Shown piece after piece: positions 1 through 11,459 of a stretch of 64,000 bases of DNA. Within the stretch, counting starts at the first letter, position 1. Each line of letters begins with the position of its first letter. Location of the stretch: positions 62,001 to 126,000 of the forward strand of contig PYST01000060.1 of NCBI GenBank assembly GCA_003049485.1. Direction: 5' to 3'. The notes beneath the pieces are model-generated. The model saw only the letters and a list, made by a program, of their open reading frames with translations, did no database searches and was not told the DNA's origin. The translations under genes and the position numbers were made by a program. The stretch comes from Ophioceras dolichostomum. Lineage: Eukaryota > Ascomycota > Sordariomycetes > Magnaporthales > Ophioceraceae.

Positions 1-3000
1 AGTGCAGCATCTCATCTCAGCGTGTAAGAGAAGCCGAGGGACCGGTGTGGTTGGTTCTGTGGTTCTCACTGGCTTCTTTGCTTCTTCCCATGTTCTGCAA
101 GGGAGGCCTTTGGAGGGAGCGATAATTTGAAAAAGCCGGACGATGAAGAGACGGACCGTCATGAACGAGTGAGCGAGAGCAGAGAGCTTAGGCAAAAGCA
201 ACCCTCGTGCGCCCCCTAAAATATCGACCGAGAACGCCACAGCGAATATCTCTTTCCGCATCCTCTCACCGGCAGCTGATCTATGCACGAGGCCTTTTCA
301 GTGCCTGCAAGGGGTGTGATGGAAGCAGAGCTCTCGCCGTTGGGTTCAATGTTTAGCTCGTCCTGCTCTTTCAGCACTGTATTTTTGTTCTAGCTGCCAA
401 AGCGTCAAAGAACCGATCGGAGTCTGAATCAGTCCGTCTCTTCACAAGCCAAATGCCGAAGCTTGAATTCATCACTAATAATCATCGCTGGCAGTGTTAG
501 GGAGCAGTTGAGCATAGATAGGAACAGCCAAGCACTTCCAGGCTAGTATTACGGTTTGCTGCTGAAAGTATTCCGGATTCCGTCGGACCAGCAGGCTTCT
601 CTATCTGGAATAGCTTTGGAAATGCCAGCCAGCTCGCACGGGAATCGGTCCCCGCCTAGACATCGGTGTGCTCTCATCTGGCGAAACCCTGGAGCCGATC
701 CAGGGCCAAGCCGGGGGTCGTCGTGGTTGGTGGACGGTTTTCGTGCCAAGTGGTCGCCCAAAAAGCATCTTGAGCGACAGGGAGAACATCGTCCCCGTTG
801 TCGAAGCGGCAAGGCTCTCAAGACTCAAGAACTCGTCAACAAGCTTTGGGTGCTACGTTGTTGTTACAAGTCTCTTCCCACCGAGCCTGCCTGATCTAGG
901 TCGTTACGCGTCTGCCCGTCTGTCGCTCGGTTTGACAAGCACGAAAGTTCAGTTCAGACGCTAGAATAGGACGCAACCAAGTGAGCTTAATAAGGTTGGA
1001 AGAAGAGGCACCGCACCTATCTCCCTCGGCTTGTGGCATGTGTCCAACACGACCAAATGCTTGCATTCACAGGACGCAAGAAGCAAGGAGTGAGGGATAA
1101 TGGTACGTAAGGCACTCCCGTTGTCAGTTGTATATATTCCAGCCAGGTATAGTACCCGGTGTATCCAGTGTATCGAGTACCACTCGAGTACGCTTGAGAC
1201 AAGTGACAGGTCTCGTACGGAATACACGGCCGTACTTTTTCTGGCCCTTTTTATTTTTTCGAGGCTTTCCCCGGTCGGGTAGGTGAGCTGCGAGCTTCCG
1301 ATGCACTAGCGACGGGCATATCGACCCAGCTGGGCAGCTCAGAAAGGCGAGCCTTCCTGAGGGAGGGGTAGGTGGCAGATGTCAACGCAACACCACTTTC
1401 TCCTTTCTTCCCGTTAGCTGGAGCCAGGCTGGCGCAGACAACCAGTAGAATACCGGGGACCCATCATCAATTCCCTATCGAAGCAGGTAGAGGTCGGTAC
1501 TTCTGCTGGATCCCACGCCCCGATTATGGCCACTTAGAATGTTCTGTTGCATGGAACAGGGTCTTCCTTGACTGCTGCTTTTGGAGCGATCCAAACCGTC
1601 CAACCAGTTCTCATGAACGTGCTGCGTGTGTCTTGAAGAGTCCGTCTTTTGATTAGGCCTTGTCTTGCCCGTTCACACCCCTGTCCCATCTCATCCACCG
1701 TCTGGTCCCAAACTCTGGTTGTACCATCCATCCATCCTCCTCTCGGTCGCCGCAAACACGACACACATACTTGCAGGCAGGCACATAGATTAGGGAGGTA
1801 CCTTTCCTACCTTGCCTATCCTTCCGTCCCTGTTCTCGAGCTTCCTCTCGTGCCGTGTTCAATATTTTTCTCCCCTCTCTTCTTCTTTCCTTCACCTTCT
1901 TTCAATTGGATCAAAAAATGATTGGAGCCTCGTGAGCCTCGTGAGGAGTTCGTCGGTGTCGACCAAACCTGGAAGCTCACTTCTTTTCGGGACTTGGTTC
2001 CGTGCTACGATTCGGCTCAACCTTTCCCTCAATTTGCTGCGCCTGCCTCCGATTGTGATTGCTGCAGCAGAATAGGGCGCCCTCCTCCTCCCCTCTCACC
2101 CCACTGCACTGCCTGCCACAGGCACCACAGGCACCCACTCGCCGACTCAACCACAACAATTCGGCCACAAACGTCACGTCCAGTCGCCTGTCGTTTGCGG
2201 GTGTGCGACGCCAGGCTCGCCAGACTGCGGTTGCTTCTGGTACTTGGTGCTCCCGCCGATTCATCCACCACGGCCACGGCCGCTTGATATCTCGCCCTCT
2301 TAAACTTTTTTTTTTGTTTCTGTTGGCACGTCGGGTAAAACCACCTTGGTAGTAGTATACATAGTATACATCTATCGAATTGCATTCCTTGCCAACATAG
2401 ACAACAACCAACTTAGTTTTGGTTTCGCTTAGACAGCACAACTCTCGACTCCCCGTCCCCCATCCGTCCTCTCTTCCAGAGCCGAAATCCCGACCTCCTC
2501 ATTGCCTCCCCCGCCTTTCGCCTCTGCTCCTCATCACGTCAATCGGCTTTCTGTGGGCCGCCTTGCCAGATCGATCGGCGGCGTGCAACATATCATCATC
2601 ATCACCAACACTGTCCTGGAGTCGAGCAGCTTCCGCCTTTGCTCACGACTCGCCGCTGAGCTCCCCGCATTCTTGCCCCCCACACCACAGCATAGCAAGC
2701 TCGCGAGCGTCTCGTCCGCCCAACCTCAGGCTCCCTCCGTATCTTGGTACGACCAGCGGTGCTGCGATCGAAGGCAGGCTACGTGCCTCCTCTTGTTCTT
2801 TGTTGGCGAAACTCCCAAGACCTGTCACTCGACTTTCCCGCTTTCCGTCTCGCCGCACGCGCTTGCTCTGATGGGTCTGTAAGCTGGTGCCACCAGCGGA
2901 CGAGGATCCAATCCGCGCGAGCTTCCCCGGAATCAAGCTCCCTTAACAAAAAGGCCCTCCCGGGCATCCGGTCGAAGCAAGCCCCTCCAAACTTGGGTCC

Positions 3001-3029
3001 CCTGGCCCAAGTGTACGCTGGCATTCATG
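1..3029. other. Intergenic region and probable gna-3 promoter/leader
   Basis: No convincing gene is visible. The open frames here are short, lack recognisable motifs and mostly do not begin at ATG. From about 1800 onward the plus strand becomes pyrimidine-rich (for example 1800-1920 and 2440-2860), as is common in filamentous fungal promoters and leaders, so the second half probably contains the promoter and a long leader of the G-alpha gene. A T-run lies at about 2307-2318. A three-codon upstream ORF (ATG GGT CTG TAA) lies at 2871-2882. Confidence 0.6.
2871..2882 (+). promoter_or_regulatory. Mini upstream ORF (M-G-L-stop) before gna-3
   Basis: An ATG followed by two codons and TAA lies 147 bases before the chosen gna-3 start. 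It is the only ATG I see between about 2870 and the start codon pair at 3027/3030. If the transcript starts upstream of it, it would act as a minimal uORF. The stop also overlaps a GTAAG, so the region could instead be the donor of a leader intron. Neither has been shown. Confidence 0.3.
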
Positions 3030-4649
3030 ATGGGCGCCTGCATGAGCTCCAATAGCGAGGAGCTGGAGCAGAAGAAGCGAAGTCAGAAGATCGACAAGGA
3101 CCTGGAGGAGGACTCCAAAAGATTACGACGAGAATGCAAGATTCTCCTTCTCGGTGAGCAGCTCACCCCCCGATCTCCTCCCATCATCTCCTGGAGAATG
3201 TGTACGAGTGCAGGGCTCGTCTTCTTGCCCAGGACTCCCACCAATCCCCAGAGCTCTACCCATGCCTAGAGGTAGCTACCTCGGGCAGCTTTTCGAACTG
3301 TTTCTAACTCAGCATCATTTCTCCCACGTCAGGGTCCGGCGAGAGTGGCAAGTCCACAATAGTAAAGCAGATGAAGATCATTCACCTCAAGGGCTACTCG
3401 GACGATGAGCTATATAACTACCGGCCGACCGTATTCAAGAACCTGATCGAGTGCGCGAAGGCCGTCATCAACGCCATGCGCCAGTTCGACATCGAGCCTC
3501 AGGTGGAGGCGAACAGGGCGCTTTGCGACTACTTATTGGAGTACGTTGTGGAGTCTAACCCATCGGCCAGTATCGATCCCAAGGTCGGCCACGCCGTACA
3601 GTCCATATGGAACGACCCTGCTAGGGAACAGCTTATGGATCGACAGACAGAGTTCTACCTCATGGACTCGGCGGAATAGTCAGTCCCTATGGCCCCCTTA
3701 CCTAGTTTTTACTGCTGCTGCATGCAGCCTGCTGACGGTGATTTTGTGCAGCTTCTTCCAAGAAGTGATGAGAATCGTGGACCCAGACTATCTCCCCAAC
3801 GAGATGGACGTCCTACGCGCGAGAACGAAGACTACGGGTATCTACGAAACGCGCTTTCAGATGGGCCAACTCAGCATCCAGTTAGTAGACACCACCCTTG
3901 ACTGCGCATGTCTTTCCACATCACTGGCAACCTGCTCTGAGTTCTAACTTTGCCATGTAGCATGTTTGACGTCGGCGGACAAAGAAGCGAACGGAAGAAG
4001 TGGATTCACTGCTTCGAGAATGTGACCTCTATCATCTTCTGCGTCGCCTTAAGCGAGTATGACCAAGTACTCCTCGAGGAGAGCAGTCAGGTAAGTCCCA
4101 GCCGAACAGCTATGCCTCGTCGCCGCTCCCCCAAATTCGATCCCACCCTCCATTCTTCCCTCCCAGGGACCCTGTCTGCGGAGCATGATGCTGAGAAGGC
4201 CGTCCAAAATAGAACCGCATGATGGAGAGCCTATTGTTATTCGACTCGGTAGTCAACTCTAGGTGGTTTATGCGCACCAGCATCATCCTGTTCCTGAACA
4301 AGGTCGACATTTTTAAGCAGAAGCTCGGTCGCTCACCGCTAGGGAACTACTTCCCAGACTATTCTGGCGGTAACGACGTGAATAAGGCGGCGAAGTACTT
4401 GCTGTGGCGGTTTAACCAGGTTAACCGGGCACACTTGAACCTCTACCCGCAGTAAGTTCCATCTCCGCATGTCACTAGGAGTCGACGGGCCGGCCGGCAG
4501 CGTGATCTCACGTTGGTGCATCACTGACCGTACCAACCTCTCAATCTAGTCTCACTCAAGCGACCGACACTTCAAACATCCGTCTTGTCTTCGCCGCGGT
4601 GAAGGAGACGATTCTCAACAACGCGCTGAAAGACTCAGGAATCCTGTGA
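3030..4649 (+). CDS. gna-3: Heterotrimeric G protein alpha subunit, group III (GNA-3 type)
   Basis: GTP-binding alpha subunit that couples receptors to adenylate cyclase in fungi, acting at the inner face of the plasma membrane. Six exons: 3030-3153, 3333-3678, 3752-3880, 3961-4090, 4213-4451, 4550-4649; all introns are GT-AG and the joined frame gives 355 residues, the usual length. Visible motifs are the P-loop GSGESGKS (residues 42-49, split by intron 1), the switch DVGGQ, NKVD and a TDTSNI G5 box. The start at 3030 was chosen over the ATG three bases earlier because it gives MGACMSS, which exposes Gly2 for myristoylation and Cys4 for palmitoylation; the earlier ATG would bury them. The C-terminus DSGIL lacks the Cys of group I. 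Family known: group III subunits regulate cAMP, conidiation and carbon sensing. Confidence 0.96.
3269..3282. repeat. 14-bp perfect palindrome in gna-3 intron 1
   Basis: GAGGTAGCTACCTC is its own reverse complement and lies in the first intron of gna-3, about 50 bases before the acceptor. It belongs to a set of AGGTA/TACCT palindromes scattered through the window (also near 11519, 32801, 51746, 51804 and 62271). Confidence 0.7.
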
Positions 4650-7600
4650 TGGGCTCGATCACTCACGGCGGCGAGCACGGACGGATTCACACGGGCATAC
4701 GCTTGTGTGAGTCATCTCTTATCACGACGACAACGAGAACGACAACGAGAACGAGACACCAACTGAGAGAGGGACGGGACTGCCTTCTATGATATCCCCC
4801 TTTTTTTTCAGGGTTCTTCCTTAACTTCATATCGATTCCGGTATTCTTTGAGCATTGGACGGCGTTTCAACGGCCTTCCCCGACTTGACGCTTTGGACTG
4901 TCACCCCTTTCTTATTCACTTCTTATTTTATTTTATCTTATTTTCTTCGTCTCTCACTTCGACCTTTGCATGGAGTTTATACGGCGCTTATCGGTGACAT
5001 CTGGATCACCCCATTGGGTGTTGAGTACTCGGAAAACAGGAGATAGTCTGGTCAACTTGATGTTTGATTTTCTTACTGCTCTTCGACGAGAAGCGCGCGA
5101 GGTGTGGTCGTGCCGCGTACTCCTCCGCTCTGAACCGCCGGGCTTTGTAGTCCGTCTCTGTCTCTCTCTCTTTTTCTTCTCTCTCTGTCTCTACAACTCA
5201 TCTAAGTACATCTGTACCTTTATGTCCAGTCCTTGTTTGACTGAGAAACGATTCTCTAACTCTTTCCTCAATCCCTCCGCTGACCTCACTACTTACGAAG
5301 AATCAGGACTCGCATGACTTTTCGACACCCGCCTTTCTCCCTTCGCGGTACTCACTCTGTACACCGCTCGTCTCCGGTAATATCTGTTCTCTTTTGTTCT
5401 TTCCCTCGCAGGTTCAGCAGGGATGGTATGGCGGGCGGACTACTGCTGTTTTTCTTTCTCGGCCAGCGCGGTTGGCTATGTACGTACTCATCTCAAGACT
5501 CAGGGCTAGCAGGCATTCTGTGATTGATATACTCCAGCACGGAGAGGTAGAAGCAGCCTAGCACTTGCAGCCTGTACGTAGGTCCCTTTCTGATCGAGGG
5601 AGCCATCACCATCACCTCTATGAGAAAGGGGACAGGCAAGGAAAGCGAAGCAACGCAAAGCAACGCAAAGCAATTACCGAACCTGCTACTACCCGTCGTC
5701 GCACAAAAGCGTTCGGGACCGTGTCGATTTGCAGGAAGATGCGAAGCGGGGGGGTGAGTGAGGTAGTGAGGGATGGTAGTATAGATACCTCCTACCAAAG
5801 TCCCAGTTGCGCGTCATCGGCTGCGAACATGGTCAAAAGAAGCCCGAGAGAAGAAGATAGAAGGGAGGGAGGGTTGCAGTGAGTTGAGAACGGCCGAATG
5901 AGAGAGCCGCGTTGACGAGGGATACTGGAAAGTTAGGTAAGGTAGGGAATGCAATGGGACGCACCAGCTGGCGAGATCCAGCAGGCCAAGCGTGGGGGGT
6001 GTGAACATCAGATCCAATGAGACGATGAGGATGCGGATAATTGGGTGGGGAGGAAGGTGGTGCAAGGAGGCAGGACCGTTGCAAAAGCTCGCAGGCAGGC
6101 TCGCTCGCTCGCTCGCCCGTTCGCTCGTGTCAGTAGGGGGATGGAAGGTCCGTTGGTAGCCTATCAAGGAGAAAATCGGCTGTTCGGGTTGGCTGGTGAC
6201 GGACCTCGACGGGCATGTGCGGAGGCCTGTTTGAGCACTGCCAACGGCCGGATGGGCGGCGAAGCACCAGCCAGCCAGCCCTAGAAGCGGACCATGTAGG
6301 TACAACAAGCAAAACGTGAGACGGCCGGTTGATGAGGCCTTCGATCTGTTGTGGTGGACCTGCCACCTACCGACGGGGAGCCAGTGGCCGAGGACCGACC
6401 GACCGGCCTGTGTTCTTCAAGAGGCCTCTCTGAAAGTGCCAAATTGCACGACGCTCGAGAGACGCTTAAGAGACGAAAGATACAAAGAGAGGGAGAGGAT
6501 GCCCCTGTCGTGAAGCATTTCCGGATGCCTCGCAGCTGATACCGGTCGTGAGTCCGTAAGTAAAGAAAAGGAGAAGGCTAAAAAGGTGGAAGAAAGCCGG
6601 CGGGATCTGGATTTCTAGGAGATGGCGGCATCTACTTCCCGTCCGACCTCATCTTGGTTTTTTGTGGTGTGAGCGAGCCGTCGTCCATTCCTCACTCGCA
6701 AGAATAGACGCCGGCCCAAGGCCCGGCCGGTCTGCTCACACACACAGTCCTGAGGACCGTCGCCGCCGCCGACCGCCGCCGAGCTTGTTGGGGTTGTGGG
6801 CTGTTTGTTGGTCACACCTGAATGAAGAAAAAACCAAAAGAAAAAAAAATCAGACAATCATTCGGAAACTAGAGTAGCACTGCCTGGCCGCAAAAATTGA
6901 TAATTCCCGCAAGCATTCTCACAGTTCATTGATTGCAATGGATCACCACCCAGACAGGTTTGCTGCATGTGCTTGCTTGTTCTCACCTGCATAAGGGTGT
7001 CATGAGCTATCGAGACTTAAGACATTCAGCATGTGGGTTGCTCCTGGGGCCTCTATCTATCAGCGGATGCATCGCCGTGGCCGGAGACGGCTGAAGTCTG
7101 TGGTCTGTTGAATGTGTGCTCAACTGTGCTGCTGCATGATGGGCGGGGGTGCTTTACGGTGGGTGGGTGCCAAATCCTGTCTGCAGGGCCTGCTGCGAAC
7201 AATAAGCCACACACCCCTCCACAAAATCTCGGCGGACCTTTCTTTCCAAAATTCTTGATACCAGACTGGAGCATGAAGCCCACTGGATGCAGAAGAGCAG
7301 CAACTGAGCATGTCTGGCGCTCCCAATGATGGATTCAAGTGCGTCACTGCCATGCCATACCCGCTGGCAACCGAGAACTGAGGCCAGTTGTGAGCGGGAA
7401 GTGTCCTTCAGTGAGGAGACGATGGGAATCCACGAGATGGAAGTCTCCATCGACGCCCCTTGGCCGCTCGTCTGAGGACCCACGCGCACGCCGTCGTCAT
7501 TGTTCCCCCCTGTTCTCATGTTAGCTGTTAGTTAATGCAGCTCAGGCGAAGCTGGCTCCTAGTCCTGCTAGTCGGCCTCAATGGCCAATGGCCAAAGCAG

Positions 7601-8260
7601 TAGGTGTTGTTGGTCTGTCTGCCACAGCCGGTGTGGGAGAGCAGCTCTCTGTTCTCGTTAAGTAGGACCAACCTCGCTCTGCAGAATCGAAGAAGCTGCT
7701 CCGTCCCTCCCTTCTTTGTTTTAGCCATCACATCACCATAAACCTCCTTTACCCCAAATCCGTCCACCCACCCCTTCCCAGGAGCTAAGAGCTTTGCGTA
7801 AAGTAAGGCAGGGCACTCTCACTCTCATTCACCGCTGCCATCGACCAGGCCTCGACGACCTCCCTTGCTCTTGTTGCTTTAAGCCCCGAGCTTCTTCAAC
7901 CGGTCAACAGGGATTCCTGAGCAGGTAATACGGACCCGGTTCATACCGACCAACCTTCCAAAACTCTCTCCATCCGGCATTGGGTGCTGACGAGAACACC
8001 AGTGTGCCATTCAGTGATAAAGGAGCTGCAGACGCTTCTCTGAACCCCACTACTAGAACGACCCCGCGCCTTACGTTCTGACGTAGCTCCGCGTTGCTCC
8101 CCTAGCTTTGGTGAAGCTCTCGCTTGTGCTTAGATGACGGATCTCTCTTTCTCTTTATAAACCGAATCACCCCTCGATTCCACCAGAGAAACCACTGGTT
8201 CAGCTCATCAAGGACGAGCAGCGAAAATCAAAAGTTTCTCAATTGGCTCCTACAGACAAG
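4650..8260. other. Intergenic region between gna-3 and glycogen phosphorylase
   Basis: No gene is supported. The first several hundred bases probably carry the gna-3 3' UTR, with CT-rich sequence at about 5154-5193. Simple repeats include three copies of an AGCAACGCAA-like unit near 5645-5670 and a GCTC run near 6098-6126. The 164-codon frame at 5814-6308 (-) is low-complexity and unlike a protein. Pyrimidine-rich sequence with two CCCCT stress-element-like motifs (8099-8103, 8170-8174) precedes the phosphorylase start. Confidence 0.55.
8134..8160 (+). promoter_or_regulatory. Upstream ORF in probable glycogen phosphorylase leader
   Basis: ATG plus seven codons and TAA (MTDLSFSL) ends 100 bases before the phosphorylase ATG, with no other ATG between. 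If the transcript begins upstream of 8134 the uORF could lower translation. Transcript start is unknown. Confidence 0.3.
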
Positions 8261-10444
8261 ATGGCGTCCGAGAAGACCGAGCGAATCCCCATCCGCGAGC
8301 GCCGCCCCTCGTCAGGAGCTCCAATTGTGGACATCCTTGGCTCCGTCGGCCCCGCTGGCATCTCCCGCCCCAAGCACAAGCGCACCTTCACTGGGTTTGG
8401 AGCTCAGGAGATCAAGAGTGTCCAGGGTACGTTGCCAATGATTATTTTTGGTCACATGAGATTCGATTCATTGTTTAAGAGCTTCCCTTTCCTACCTACC
8501 TAATCCTATCCCGTTGCTTGCCTCTGCTGTCAGGTGTTCAGGTGTGAGATGTGAACCCCTGGAGACAATCGGTGCACCCTGTTGCCTTAATACCCTCCTC
8601 CGCTCTCATTTTTGCCAATCGGGTGCCAAAAAAGAGTTGAAAAAATTCCCTAGCTTACCATTACTTTTCGCACAGCATCCATCCCCGAGCCCCAACGTGA
8701 GGCCTGGACCAAGCACCAGGTCAGCGGCTTCAAGAACAAGGATGAATTTGAGAGCGAGGTGGTGCGCCATGTCGAGACCACGCTGGCCCGCAGCATGTTC
8801 AACTGCGATGAGACGGCGGCGTACTCGGCCGCCAGTCTTGCGCTCCGCGACCGCCTGATCCTCGAGTGGAACAGGACCCAGCAGCGTCAGACCTACCACG
8901 ACTCCAAGCGGGTGTACTACCTCAGTCTGGAGTTCCTGATGGGCCGCGCACTAGACAACGCCATGCTCAACATCGGCCTCAAGGATGTTGCCAAGGGTGA
9001 GTGACTGACCCTCGCTACTAAGCTATCCTCAGACGACTTTGCACGGGTTCATATTTCCTTGAGCTCTAACCACTTATTATCCTATTATTTAGATGGCCTT
9101 GAGGAGCTCGGTTTCCGTATCGAGGACATTATTGCCCAGGAGCACGATGCTGCTCTCGGCAACGGTGGGCTCGGACGCCTTGCGGCCTGTTTCCTGGACA
9201 GTCTGGCCTCGCTCAACTATCCCGCCTGGGGTTACGGGCTGAGGTACCGGTACGGCATCTTCAAGCAGGAGATCATTGACGGCTACCAGGTTGAAGTGCC
9301 GGACTACTGGCTCGAGAACAACCCGTGGGAGTTCCCGCGCCATGATGTGACTGTCGACATCGGCTTCTACGGCACTGTCAGGAAAGAGGAGAAGAACGGG
9401 AAGATTGTTGCGACCTGGGAGCCCGGTGAGACCGTCACGGCTGTTGCGTACGACGTGCCCGTCCCTGGGTACGCGACGCCGACGACCAACAACCTGCGGC
9501 TGTGGTCCAGCAAGGCGGCGAGCGGCGAGTTCGACTTCCAGAAGTTCAACAGGGGCGAGTACGAGAGCTCTGTGGCGGACCAGCAGCGGGCCGAGACCAT
9601 CAGCGCCGTCCTTTACCCGAACGATAACCTCGATCGCGGCAAGGAGCTTCGGCTGAAGCAGCAGTACTTCTGGGTTGCCGCCTCGCTCTTTGACATTGTC
9701 CGCCGCTTCAAGAAGTCCAAGCGGGCGTGGCGCGAGTTCCCTGACCAGGTGGCCATCCAACTGAACGACACCCACCCCACACTGGCTGTCGTCGAGCTCC
9801 AGCGCATCCTGGTCGACCTTGAGGGTCTGGACTGGGATGAAGCCTGGAACATCGTGGCCACGACTTTCGGCTACACCAACCACACCGTGCTTCCCGAGGC
9901 GCTCGAGAAGTGGCCGGTCGGTCTGGTCCAGCACCTGCTGCCACGCCACCTGCAGATCATCTACGACATCAACCTCTTCTTCCTGCAGGGCGTGGAGCGC
10001 CAGTTCCCCGAGGACCGCGACCTCCTGGGCCGCGTGTCCATCATCGAGGAGTCACAGCCCAAGATGGTGCGCATGGCCCATCTGGCCATTGTCGGCTCGC
10101 ACAAGGTCAACGGCGTCGCCGAGCTGCACTCGGACCTGATCAAGACCACCATCTTCAAGGATTTCGTCGCCATCTTCGGCCCGGACAAGTTCACGAACGT
10201 GACCAACGGCATCACGCCGCGCCGCTGGTTGCACCAGGCCAACCCGAAGTTGTCGGACCTGATCGCCAGCAAGTGCGGCGGCCAGGACTTCCTCAAGGAC
10301 CTGACCAAGCTGAACGGGCTCGAGAAGTTCGTCAACGACAAGGCTTTCCGCGCCGAGTGGGCCGCCATCAAGCGCGCCAACAAGGCGCGCCTGGCCGACT
10401 ACATCAAGACCACGACGGGCGTCACCGTTAGCCCGGACGCGCTC

Positions 10445-10487
<43 letters not shown>

Positions 10488-11459
10488 AGATGAACATCTT
10501 CGGCGTCATCCACCGCTACCTGTCCCTCAAGGCAATGAAGCCCGAGGAGCGCGCCAAGATGCTCCCGCGCGTGTCCATCTTCGGCGGCAAGGCCGCCCCC
10601 GGCTACTGGATGGCGAAGCAGATCATCCACCTGATCAACAGCGTCGGCAACGTTGTCAACAACGACGCCGACATTGGCGACAAGCTCAAGGTCATCTTCC
10701 TCGAGGACTACAACGTGAGCAAGGCTGAGATGATCATCCCTGCCAACGACCTCAGCGAGCACATCTCGACTGCCGGTACTGAGTAAGTTTGAGTTGCCCT
10801 CTCACTCCCCACACAAGCCGAATCATCCTCTTAAGTACTAACCACTCTACTTCTTCTCCTACCAGGGCCTCGGGCACTAGCAACATGAAGTTCGTCCTCA
10901 ACGGTGGCCTCATCATCGGCACATGCGACGGCGCAAACGTGAGTTGGGACTCTCCCCACCCAAAGATGTGACTCGTACGATGCGTATAAGTTGGTACCGT
11001 AGCTAACAAAGCACATCTCTCACACGGACACAGATCGAGATCACCCGCGAGGTCGGCGAGAACAACATCTTCCTCTTCGGCAACCTGGCCGAGGAGGTCG
11101 AGGACCTCCGCCATGCGCACACGTACGGCAAGCACACCATCGACGCGGACCTCCTGCGCGTGTTCGACGCCATCAAGTCCAACATGTTCGGCGACGCCAA
11201 CAACTTCGCCAGCCTGATCTCGGCCATCCAGGACCACGGCGACTACTACCTGGTCTCGGACGACTTCGCCTCGTACAACGACACGCACAAGCTGGTCGAC
11301 GAGGCCTACCGCGACCAGGAGGGGTGGGTCACCAAGTGCATCACCAGCGTGGCGCGCATGGGCTTCTTCACGAGCGACCGGTGCATCAACGAGTACGCCG
11401 AGGAGATCTGGAACGTGGAGCCGCTGGCTGTTGAGCGGGCTGAGCCTGAGTCGATTTAG
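8261..11459 (+). CDS. GPH1: Glycogen phosphorylase (GT35 family)
   Basis: Releases glucose-1-phosphate from glycogen in the cytosol using pyridoxal phosphate. Five exons: 8261-8426, 8676-8996, 9093-10782, 10866-10938, 11034-11459; all introns GT-AG, joined frame 891 residues, normal for fungi. Family signatures are clear: the stretch around VYYLSLEFLMGRAL, EHDAALGNGGLGRLAACFLDS, QLNDTHPT, and the cofactor segment EASGTSNMKF whose lysine (about residue 734) corresponds to the PLP Schiff-base lysine. Exon 4 is only 73 bases and carries that lysine. The first ATG of the exon is 8261; the open frame extends upstream only from a non-ATG codon. The N-terminal 50 residues (MASEKTERIPIRERR...) include Ser/Arg sequences that could be phosphorylated, as in other fungal phosphorylases. 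Two CCCCT motifs lie within 165 bases upstream; in Neurospora glycogen genes respond to STRE-binding SEB-1, so stress control is plausible but inferred. Confidence 0.97.

Noticed and set aside
5814..6308. 164-codon minus-strand frame between gna-3 and glycogen phosphorylase
   Set aside because: It reads through a GCTC simple repeat and has no recognisable domain or ATG context support.
9089..9949. 286-codon antisense frame in glycogen phosphorylase
   Set aside because: Exact antisense of a highly conserved exon; no independent coding signature.
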